A DNA stretch of 13,506 bases from an uncultured Pseudomonadota bacterium. Its GTDB lineage: Bacteria; Pseudomonadota; Gammaproteobacteria; Steroidobacterales; Steroidobacteraceae. Numbering within the stretch: the stretch's first letter is position 1; the number at the start of each line of letters is the position of its first letter. A program made the translations under genes and the position numbers. The stretch spans positions 1 to 13,506 of the forward strand of contig CAITAM010000496.1 of NCBI GenBank assembly GCA_903890265.1, given 5' to 3'. The notes under the pieces were generated by a model, which ran no database searches, was not told the origin of the DNA, and saw nothing but the letters and a program-made list of their open reading frames with translations. Below, piece by piece: positions 7,056 through 12,384 of the stretch.

Positions 7056-8393
7056 GTGGCCAACGCAAGCACATCGTCGATTGCCGGGCTGGGCAACGGT
7101 TCGCGCTTTGCCGAGATCAAGAGCAGGCTGCTGTTCTTGCTCGGCGGCCTGATCGTGTACCGCATCGGTACCTACATACCGGTACCCGGCATCGACCCGG
7201 TGGCGCTTGCGCGTTTCTTTGCCCAGCAGGAAGGGACCATTCTCGGTCTCTTCAACATGTTCTCGGGCGGGGCGCTGTCGCGGCTGTCGATTTTTGCGCT
7301 GGGCGTCATGCCCTACATCTCGGCGTCCATCATCATCCAGATGTTTGCGGTGGTCTACCCGCCGTGGGCGGAATGGAAGAAAGAGGGCGAGGCCGGCCGG
7401 CGGCGCGTGACGCAGTACACGCGCTACGCGACGGTCGCGCTCGCTGCCTTCCAGGCTGCCGGCGCCGCGTACGCGTTCCAGAACCAGAAGGTCGTGCTGA
7501 ACCCGGGCATCGGCTTCATCGTGACGGCGACCGTGACACTCGCGGCCGGTACGATGTTCCTGATGTGGCTCGGTGAGCAGATCACGGAGCGTGGCGTCGG
7601 CAACGGCATCTCGATGATCATCCTGTCAGGTATCGTCGCGGGGCTGCCGGCCGCCATCGGCAACACGCTGACGCAGATTTACTCGGGCGAGATGAACCCG
7701 GCATTCGCCATCCTGCTGGTCGTACTGGTGGGCGCCGTGACGCTGTTCGTCGTCTACGTCGAACAGGGCCAGCGGCGAATCGCGGTCAACTACGCGAAGC
7801 GGATGGTCGGCCGGAAGATGATGGCGGGCCAGACGAGTCACCTGCCGTTCAAGCTCAACATGTCCGGCGTCATTCCGCCGATCTTCGCCTCGTCGCTGCT
7901 GCTGTTCCCGGCCACGATCGCCAATTTCTGGGGGTCGACCGCCGGTGGTGCCTGGCTGCAGGGCTTTGCGCAGTCCCTCGGCTACGGGCAGCCGCTGCAC
8001 ATGGTGCTGTACGCGGCGATGATCATGTTCTTCTGCTTCTTCTACACGGGACTCGTGTTCAACGCCCGCGAGACCGCCGACAACCTCAAGAAGGCCGGCG
8101 CCTTCATCCCGGGCATCCGGCCGGGTCAGCAGACCGGCGAGTACATCGACAAGGTTCTGACGCGCCTGACCGTCTGGGGTGGCTTTTACGTCACCGCCGT
8201 GTGTCTGCTGCCGGAATTGCTTATTTCGTGGGGGCACGCGCCGTTCTATTTCGGTGGCACGTCGCTCCTGATCATCGTGGTGGTCGTCATGGATTTCCGC
8301 GCACAGCTCAGCGCGCAGCTCATGTCGCAGCAGTACGAGGGCCTGATGAAGAAGGCCAGTCTGCGCGGCTCGCCGCGTCCCGGGCTGCGCTGA
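7056..8393 (+). CDS. secY: Preprotein translocase channel subunit SecY
   Basis: SecY is the ten-helix inner-membrane channel that, with SecE, SecG and SecA, exports unfolded proteins and inserts membrane proteins. The product is 445 residues, close to E. coli SecY (443). The N-terminus contains FAEIKSRLLFLLGGLIVYRIG (around TM1). The plug and TM2 region is at about 60-97 (GLFNMFSGGALSRLSIFALG). Further hydrophobic helices lie near 122-142, 152-172, 183-203, 216-236, 271-291, 316-336, 370-392 and 397-416. The cytosolic loop before TM9 has the conserved GAFIPGIRPGQQT. The start is GTG 7056, three bases after rplO, with only a weak Shine-Dalgarno, so it is probably coupled. Confidence 0.97.
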   Translation: MANASTSSIAGLGNGSRFAEIKSRLLFLLGGLIVYRIGTYIPVPGIDPVALARFFAQQEGTILGLFNMFSGGALSRLSIFALGVMPYISASIIIQMFAVVYPPWAEWKKEGEAGRRRVTQYTRYATVALAAFQAAGAAYAFQNQKVVLNPGIGFIVTATVTLAAGTMFLMWLGEQITERGVGNGISMIILSGIVAGLPAAIGNTLTQIYSGEMNPAFAILLVVLVGAVTLFVVYVEQGQRRIAVNYAKRMVGRKMMAGQTSHLPFKLNMSGVIPPIFASSLLLFPATIANFWGSTAGGAWLQGFAQSLGYGQPLHMVLYAAMIMFFCFFYTGLVFNARETADNLKKAGAFIPGIRPGQQTGEYIDKVLTRLTVWGGFYVTAVCLLPELLISWGHAPFYFGGTSLLIIVVVVMDFRAQLSAQLMSQQYEGLMKKASLRGSPRPGLR

Positions 8394-8429
8394 CCGCCCC
8401 CGCCCCATTTCCAGTCGAGGCCAGAAGTC

Positions 8430-8543
8430 ATGAAAGTCCGTCCGTCGGTAAAGAAGATCTGCAAGAACTGCAAGGTGGTTCGCCGCCGCGGCATTGTCTA
8501 CGTCATTTGCTCGGACGCTCGCCACAAGCAGCGCCAGGGCTAA
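8430..8543 (+). CDS. rpmJ: 50S ribosomal protein L36, zinc-binding form
   Basis: L36 is the smallest large-subunit protein, stabilising 23S rRNA near the factor-binding region. This short gene encodes 37 residues starting MKVRPSVKKICKNCKVVRRR and ending ARHKQRQG. The zinc-ribbon ligands are all present: Cys11, Cys14, Cys27 and His32 (C-x2-C-x12-C-x4-H). It is thus the zinc-containing type, not the cysteine-less type used in zinc shortage. GAGG at 8417-8420 is 9 bases from ATG 8430. Its place directly after secY, with no infA between, is the gammaproteobacterial arrangement and marks the end of the spc operon. Confidence 0.97.
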   Translation: MKVRPSVKKICKNCKVVRRRGIVYVICSDARHKQRQG

Positions 8544-8548
8544 GCCGG

Positions 8549-8568
8549 GGCGGCCCTAACCGGCCGCC
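8549..8568 (+). terminator. GC-rich hairpin at the end of the spc operon
   Basis: A perfect 7-bp stem GGCGGCC / GGCCGCC encloses a 6-base loop, starting 6 bases after the rpmJ stop. There is no run of T behind it (AACCTTGAG follows), so it is at best a weak terminator, attenuator or mRNA 3'-end stabiliser that would let part of the transcripts continue into the alpha operon. The position between operons fits such a role; the function is inferred. Confidence 0.45.
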
Positions 8569-8572
8569 AACC

Positions 8573-8601
8573 TTGAGAAACGAGTGGTTTTTAGATAGAC
8601 T
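8573..8601 (+). promoter_or_regulatory. Candidate sigma70 promoter of the alpha operon
   Basis: A -35 element TTGAGA (8573-8578) and a -10 element TAGACT (8596-8601) are separated by exactly 17 bases. They lie in the only AT-richer patch of the rpmJ-rpsM gap. Expected transcription start is near 8607-8609, giving a leader of about 30 bases before rpsM. The E. coli alpha operon has its own promoter in the same place. An 8-bp inverted repeat (8598-8605 / 8617-8624) overlaps the -10 element. Confidence 0.6.
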
Positions 8602-8624
8602 GACGAGCTTTTCCCCCGTCAGTC
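8598..8624. promoter_or_regulatory. Perfect 8-bp inverted repeat before rpsM
   Basis: GACTGACG (8598-8605) and CGTCAGTC (8617-8624) are exact inverted repeats with an 11-base pyrimidine-rich spacer. The right arm ends 3 bases before the rpsM Shine-Dalgarno GGAG (8628-8631). In RNA reading through from the spc operon this would fold as a hairpin next to the ribosome binding site. In DNA it overlaps the predicted -10 element and start site like an operator. Which of these applies, if any, is not known. Confidence 0.4.
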
Positions 8625-8636
8625 GTTGGAGCAACG

Positions 8637-9008
8637 ATGGCACGTATTGCCGGCATTAATATCCCGATGAACAAGCACATCGTGATCGGCCTGACGCACG
8701 TATTCGGCGTCGGTCGCACGACGGCCAAGAAGGCCTGCGAGGCCGCGGGCGTCGCGCCGGACACGAAGACCAAGGACCTGACCGAGGCCGAGGTCGCGGC
8801 CCTGCGCTCGTTTATCTCGCGTCTGACGGTAGAGGGTGACCTCCGCCGCGAGACCGCGATGAATGTGAAGCGCCTGATGGACATGGGCAGCTACCGGGGC
8901 CTTCGGCACCGTAAGGGTCTGCCGATGCGTGGCCAGCGTACCCGTACCAACGCGCGTACGCGGAAGGGCCCGCGCAAGCAGGCCGTGAAGCTGGCCGTTA
9001 AGGGCTAA
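8637..9008 (+). CDS. rpsM: 30S ribosomal protein S13
   Basis: S13 in the 30S head forms intersubunit bridges B1a/B1b and touches P-site tRNA with its basic tail. The 123-residue product starts MARIAGINIPMNKHIVIGLTH and has a helix-hairpin-helix around 14-35. It ends with the tail motif HRKGLPMRGQRTRTNARTRKG (91-111) and further lysines. Length is slightly above the E. coli protein (118). GGAG at 8628-8631 is 5 bases from ATG 8637. It is the first gene of the alpha operon and would be the first translated from the promoter at 8573-8601. Confidence 0.98.
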   Translation: MARIAGINIPMNKHIVIGLTHVFGVGRTTAKKACEAAGVAPDTKTKDLTEAEVAALRSFISRLTVEGDLRRETAMNVKRLMDMGSYRGLRHRKGLPMRGQRTRTNARTRKGPRKQAVKLAVKG

Positions 9009-9015
9009 TCGACCG

Positions 9016-9038
9016 GGCCGTCGCCTTGGGCGCCGGCC
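9016..9038 (+). other. Hairpin between rpsM and rpsK
   Basis: GGCCGTCGCC (9016-9025) and GGCGCCGGCC (9029-9038) pair over 10 positions with a single T/C mismatch and a 3-base loop. The stem lies in the 60-base gap after the rpsM stop. No T-run follows. It may mark an RNA processing or stability site, or simply reflect high GC content. Confidence 0.35.
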
Positions 9039-9068
9039 GCGGTTCAAATCTACGAGAAGGCAGAAACA

Positions 9069-9470
9069 GTGGCCGATCAGAAGCAGCAGAACAAGGCGCC
9101 CCGCGCGAAGAAGGCTCGGCGCCAGGTGTCCGACGCCGTCGCGCACGTGCACGCGTCGTTCAACAACACGATCATCACGATCACGGACCGGCAGGGCAAC
9201 GTGCTGTCGTGGGCGACCAGCGGTGGCTGCGGCTTCCGTGGCTCGCGCAAGAGCACCCCGTTCGCCGCGCAGGTCGCTGCGGAGAAGGCCGGCAACGCGG
9301 TGCAGGAGTACGGCGTCCGCAACGTTGAAGTGCGCGTCAAGGGTCCGGGACCGGGCCGCGAGTCCGCGGTGCGTGCGCTGAACGGCTGCGGTCTCAAGAT
9401 CAGCTCCATCAGTGACGTCACCCCGATTCCGCACAACGGCTGCCGTCCGCCGAAGAAGCGTCGCGTCTGA
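9069..9470 (+). CDS. rpsK: 30S ribosomal protein S11
   Basis: S11 forms part of the 30S platform lining the mRNA exit (Shine-Dalgarno) cleft. The 133-residue product has a Lys/Arg-rich N-terminus, then VAHVHASFNNTIITITD (24-40), the motif SGGCGFRGSRKSTPFAAQ (51-68) and RVKGPGPGRESAVRAL (89-104). The C-terminus HNGCRPPKKRRV (122-133) is the family signature; its Asn-Gly pair is the site of isoaspartate formation reported for E. coli S11. The start is GTG 9069, supported by GAAGG at 9056-9060 with 8-base spacing. Confidence 0.97.
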   Translation: MADQKQQNKAPRAKKARRQVSDAVAHVHASFNNTIITITDRQGNVLSWATSGGCGFRGSRKSTPFAAQVAAEKAGNAVQEYGVRNVEVRVKGPGPGRESAVRALNGCGLKISSISDVTPIPHNGCRPPKKRRV

Positions 9471-9498
9471 CACGACGCGCCAACATTTAGGATTATTC

Positions 9499-10122
9499 AT
9501 GGCCAGGTATTTGGGACCCAAGTGCAAGCTCTCGCGTCGCGAGGGCACGGACCTCTTCCTCAAGAGTGGCGTCAAGCCGCTTGAGTCGAAGTGCAAGCTC
9601 GAAGTGCCGCCGGGCGGCATCAAGGGCGAGCGCCGCACGCGTCTGTCGGACTACGGCGTGCAGCTGCGCGAGAAGCAGAAGCTGCGTCGCATGTACGGCG
9701 TGCTCGAGCGCCAGTTCCGCAACTACTACCACAAGGCGGCCGGCCGCCCGGGCGCCACCGGCGCGAACCTTCTCCAGTACCTTGAGCGGCGGCTGGACAA
9801 CGTCGTCTATCGCATGGGCTTCGCCTCGACGCGCGCCGAGGCCCGCCAGCTCGTGTCGCACAAGGGCATCCTCGTCAACGGCAAGCCCGTCAATGTGCCG
9901 TCCTACGTGTGCAGCGCCGGTGACGTGATCGAGATCCGCGAGAAGTCGAAGAACCAGGCGCGCATCGCCGCCGCTCTGGCGATGGCGGCTCAGGTCGGTT
10001 TCCCGGACTGGGTCATCGTCGATGAGAAGAAGATGACCGGCACGCTGAAGTCGGTACCGGAGCGGGACGAGATCCTGCCGGATATCAACGAGAATCTGGT
10101 CGTCGAGTTGTACTCGAAGTGA
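9499..10122 (+). CDS. rpsD: 30S ribosomal protein S4
   Basis: S4 nucleates 30S assembly on the 5' domain of 16S rRNA, helps decoding accuracy and represses the alpha operon in E. coli. The product is 207 residues, starting MARYLGPKCKLSRREGTDLF. The conserved block LSDYGVQLREKQKLRRMYG is at 49-67. The S4 RNA-binding domain is at about 97-157 (RRLDNVVYRMGFASTRAEAR), and the C-terminus is NENLVVELYSK. The frame is open upstream into rpsK; ATG 9499 gives family length and has TAGGA at 9488-9492 as ribosome binding site. The repeated 10-mer CCAACATTTA ends 9 bases before the start. Confidence 0.98.
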   Translation: MARYLGPKCKLSRREGTDLFLKSGVKPLESKCKLEVPPGGIKGERRTRLSDYGVQLREKQKLRRMYGVLERQFRNYYHKAAGRPGATGANLLQYLERRLDNVVYRMGFASTRAEARQLVSHKGILVNGKPVNVPSYVCSAGDVIEIREKSKNQARIAAALAMAAQVGFPDWVIVDEKKMTGTLKSVPERDEILPDINENLVVELYSK

Positions 10123-10169
10123 TAGATCACGAGACGGACAGCTCGGCCTTCGAACCGCAGGTAAGAAAA

Positions 10170-11171
10170 ATGATGGGATCGGTTAACGAGTTTCTGAAGC
10201 CCCGGATGGTTAAGGTCACGGCCCAGGGCCCGCGCCATGCGCGTATCGTGATCGAGCCGTTCGAGCGTGGCTTTGGCCACACGCTCGGCAATGCGCTGCG
10301 CCGCGTGCTGCTGTCGTCGCTTCCGGGCGCGGCCGTGACGGAGGCCGAGATCGATGGCGTGCTGCACGAATACACCTCGATCGAGGGCGTGCAGGAAGAC
10401 GTCGTCGACGTGCTGCTGAACCTTAAGCTTCTGTCGATTCGCATGCACAGTCGTGACGAGACCGAGGTCCGCCTCGTCAAGCGGGGCCCGGGGCCCGTGC
10501 TCGCCGGCGACATCCAGGGCGATCATGACGTCGAAATCGTCAATCCGGAGCTCGTGATCGCCAACCTGACCAAGGCCGGCGAACTCAACATGACTCTGAA
10601 GGTCGAGCGCGGCCGCGGTTACCGCCCGGCGGTGGCGCGTGGTTTCGAAGAGCAGACTCGCCCGATTGGCCGCCTGCAGCTCGACGCCTCGTTCAGCCCG
10701 GTGCGCAAGGTCACCTACAACGTCGAGTCGGCGCGTGTTGAGCAGCGCACCGACCTCGATAAGCTGATCATCGATATCGAAACCAACGGCACGATCGACC
10801 CGGAAGAGGCGATCCGGCGCGCGGGTGCGATTCTCAAGGATCAGCTGTCGGTCTTCGTTGACCTTCAGGGTCAGGAAGAGGGCGCGTCGAAGGCCATCGA
10901 GACGCAGTTCGACCCGATCCTGCTCCGGCCGGTCGACGAGCTGGAGCTCACGGTCCGCAGCGCGAACTGCCTGAAGGCCGAGAACATCCATTACATCGGT
11001 GATCTCGTGCAGCGCACCGAGGTGGAGTTGCTGCGCACGCCGAACCTCGGCAAGAAGTCGCTGACCGAGATCAAGGAAGTGCTGGAAAGCCACGGCCTCG
11101 CGCTGGGTATGCGCCTGGACGGCTGGCCGCCGGCGATCCTCCGTCGCGACGACGAGTACAAGACGGCCTGA
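10170..11171 (+). CDS. rpoA: DNA-directed RNA polymerase subunit alpha
   Basis: The alpha subunit dimerises to start RNA polymerase assembly, and its C-terminal domain binds UP elements and activators. The product is 333 residues, near the 329 of E. coli. The N-terminal domain (1-230) has RGFGHTLGNALRRVLLSS (33-50) and ARVEQRTDLDKL (188-199). A Gln/Glu/Ala linker (about 231-247) leads to the C-terminal domain with VRSANCLKAE (262-271), where Arg263 matches the DNA-contacting Arg265 of E. coli, and TPNLGKKSLTEIK (290-302). I chose ATG 10170 (MMGSVNEFLKPR), aligned with the E. coli start and preceded by AGG at 10159-10161. A GTG at 10119, overlapping the rpsD stop, would add 17 residues. Confidence 0.96.
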   Translation: MMGSVNEFLKPRMVKVTAQGPRHARIVIEPFERGFGHTLGNALRRVLLSSLPGAAVTEAEIDGVLHEYTSIEGVQEDVVDVLLNLKLLSIRMHSRDETEVRLVKRGPGPVLAGDIQGDHDVEIVNPELVIANLTKAGELNMTLKVERGRGYRPAVARGFEEQTRPIGRLQLDASFSPVRKVTYNVESARVEQRTDLDKLIIDIETNGTIDPEEAIRRAGAILKDQLSVFVDLQGQEEGASKAIETQFDPILLRPVDELELTVRSANCLKAENIHYIGDLVQRTEVELLRTPNLGKKSLTEIKEVLESHGLALGMRLDGWPPAILRRDDEYKTA

Positions 11172-11207
11172 TCAGGGCGTCATTCCAACATTTAAGTGAA
11201 CTGAACC

Positions 11208-11684
11208 ATGCGTCATCACCTCTCTGGCCGCCAACTCTCGCGCAACAGCTCGCACCGTCATGCGCTGCTGCGCAGCCTGTCCGTGGCGCTGCTGCGTTAC
11301 GAGACGATCAAGACGACGGTACCGAAGGCCAAGGAGCTGCGGCGCGTCGTCGAGCCGATCATCACCCTGGCAAAGACCGACACGCAGGCGGCACGCCGGC
11401 GCGCGTTCGCGAGCCTTCGGGACGAGGCGCTCGTCGAGAAGCTTTTCGAAGACATCGGGCCGCGATTCAAGGCGCGCGCCGGTGGCTATACGCGGATCCT
11501 GAAAATGGAGCCGCGCGCCGGCGACTCGGCCCCGATGGCCGTGGTCATGCTGGTCGACAAGGCGGTTGTGGCCGAGGCGACTGCCGATGCGGCGCCGGCG
11601 AAGGCCAGCAAGAAACGGGCGACGAAGAATGCAGAGTCTGCGGAGGCGCCTGCCGCGCCGCGCCGCAAGCGCGCTGCGGCCTGA
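11208..11684 (+). CDS. rplQ: 50S ribosomal protein L17 with long C-terminal tail
   Basis: L17 lies near the polypeptide exit of the 50S subunit. The 158-residue product starts MRHHLSGRQLSRNSSHRHAL. It carries TTVPKAKELRRVVEPIITLAK (36-56) and GPRFKARAGGYTRILKM (84-100), then the family core ends at about residue 118. E. coli L17 is 127 residues; the extra stretch here (about 119-158) is an Ala/Lys/Arg-rich, low-complexity tail ending PRRKRAAA. The ribosome binding site is weak (AAGTGA at 11194-11199). It is the last gene of the alpha operon, followed by a strong terminator. Confidence 0.97.
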   Translation: MRHHLSGRQLSRNSSHRHALLRSLSVALLRYETIKTTVPKAKELRRVVEPIITLAKTDTQAARRRAFASLRDEALVEKLFEDIGPRFKARAGGYTRILKMEPRAGDSAPMAVVMLVDKAVVAEATADAAPAKASKKRATKNAESAEAPAAPRRKRAAA

Positions 11685-11730
11685 CCGAAGTCCAGCGATT
11701 CTCGGCACCTGCCGGGGTCGTCATAGTGGT

Positions 11731-11759
11731 AGGCCGGGGTAATACCCCGGCCTTTTTTT
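11731..11759 (+). terminator. Strong rho-independent terminator of the alpha operon
   Basis: A perfect 10-bp stem AGGCCGGGGT (11731-11740) / ACCCCGGCCT (11744-11753) has a 3-base loop AAT and runs directly into seven T (11753-11759). It lies 46 bases after the rplQ stop and should end transcription of the whole ribosomal cluster. A second copy of GCCGGGGT just upstream (11711-11718) could compete for pairing with the right arm. Confidence 0.95.
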
Positions 11760-11846
11760 GCGTTGCGCGTGCCGGTCGTGCAATTGATAAAAAGTGTGAG
11801 GCGGGCGCTCCGGCGCCGGTATCCGCCCTGCGCGGTTGCCGCCCGG

Positions 11847-11855
11847 TGTTAACAT
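11847..11855 (+). promoter_or_regulatory. Weak candidate extended -10 promoter for mscL
   Basis: The gap between the terminator and mscL (11760-11934) should hold the mscL promoter. The best spot I see is an extended -10 (TG-T-TAACAT, 11847-11855), about 80 bases before the start, without a recognisable -35. A second AT-rich spot, TTGATAAAAAG at 11784-11794, is an alternative. mscL homologues are often induced by RpoS-type stress, which cannot be judged from this sequence. Confidence 0.25.
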
Positions 11856-11934
11856 TTGCTGTCCGGGACGGTGGCGTGGCTGCCGGAATCCACACGGCGT
11901 CCACGTGGCGCCCAACTTCAGGGGAGGTCAGATC

Positions 11935-12339
11935 GTGAGCTTTATTCAGGATTTCAAGGCATTCGCCATGCGGGGCAACGTGATTGACCTCGCGGTCGGT
12001 GTCGTGATCGGCGGAGCCTTTGGCAATATCGTCTCGTCGCTGGTCGATTCCGTGATCATGCCCTTGGTGGGCGTGCTGACCGGAGGAGTCAACTTCTCAA
12101 CGCTCGCCGCCACCATCGCGACCGACCCCAAAGGGGCGCCGGTGCTCCTGAAGTACGGCGCCTTCGTTCAGGCGATCATCAACTTCCTCATCATTGCCTT
12201 CGTGATCTTCGTAGCGATCCGCCTGCTTGCCAAGCTGATGCCGGTTGCCGAAGCACAGCCCGCACCGCCGCCGCCGCCGGAGAAGCCGCACGCGGAAGTG
12301 GTGCTCGAGGAGATTCGCGACCTCCTGAAGGCGCGCTGA
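11935..12339 (+). CDS. mscL: Large-conductance mechanosensitive channel MscL
   Basis: MscL is a pentameric inner-membrane safety valve that opens under membrane tension during osmotic downshock. The product is 134 residues (E. coli 136). The N-terminal amphipathic helix is SFIQDFKAFAMRGNVIDLAVG (from residue 2). TM1 is at about 15-43 with the glycine-rich pore face VGVVIGGAFGNIVSSL, and TM2 at about 75-100 (FVQAIINFLIIAFVIF). A poly-Pro linker (111-115) leads to the C-terminal helix EEIRDLLK (125-132). The start is GTG 11935. The frame is open upstream, but the strong GGGGAGGT at 11921-11928, 6 bases away, and the family N-terminus decide for 11935. It has its own transcription unit after the ribosomal terminator. 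Confidence 0.97.
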   Translation: MSFIQDFKAFAMRGNVIDLAVGVVIGGAFGNIVSSLVDSVIMPLVGVLTGGVNFSTLAATIATDPKGAPVLLKYGAFVQAIINFLIIAFVIFVAIRLLAKLMPVAEAQPAPPPPPEKPHAEVVLEEIRDLLKAR

Positions 12340-12351
12340 CCGCGAGAATCC

Positions 12352-12383
12352 CGCGCCCCGTGCCTCGGGTGGCACGGGGCGCG
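12352..12383. terminator. Perfect 13-bp hairpin between convergent mscL and pepQ
   Basis: CGCGCCCCGTGCC (12352-12364) and GGCACGGGGCGCG (12371-12383) form a 13-bp stem with the 6-base loop TCGGGT. It fills most of the 45-base gap, starting 12 bases after the mscL stop and ending 1 base before the pepQ stop codon. No T-run is present on either strand. A shared bidirectional 3'-end structure is the likely role; whether it terminates alone is unproven. Confidence 0.6.
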
Positions 12384-12384
12384 A

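Noticed and set aside
9039..9052. GGTTCAAATC resembling a tRNA T-arm in the rpsM-rpsK gap
   Set aside because: No acceptor, D-arm or anticodon stem can be built around it in the available 60 bases; chance match.
8619..9638. Minus-strand open frame (339 codons) across rpsM, rpsK and rpsD
   Set aside because: Overlaps three certain genes and their gaps, with biased composition and no family resemblance.
9990..11093. Minus-strand open frame (367 codons) opposite rpoA
   Set aside because: Antisense shadow of rpoA; the sense frame shows the full conserved alpha-subunit motifs.
11836..11934. Upstream in-frame extension of mscL
   Set aside because: The extension has no family similarity and would bypass the strong GGGGAGGT and the canonical MscL N-terminus at 11935.
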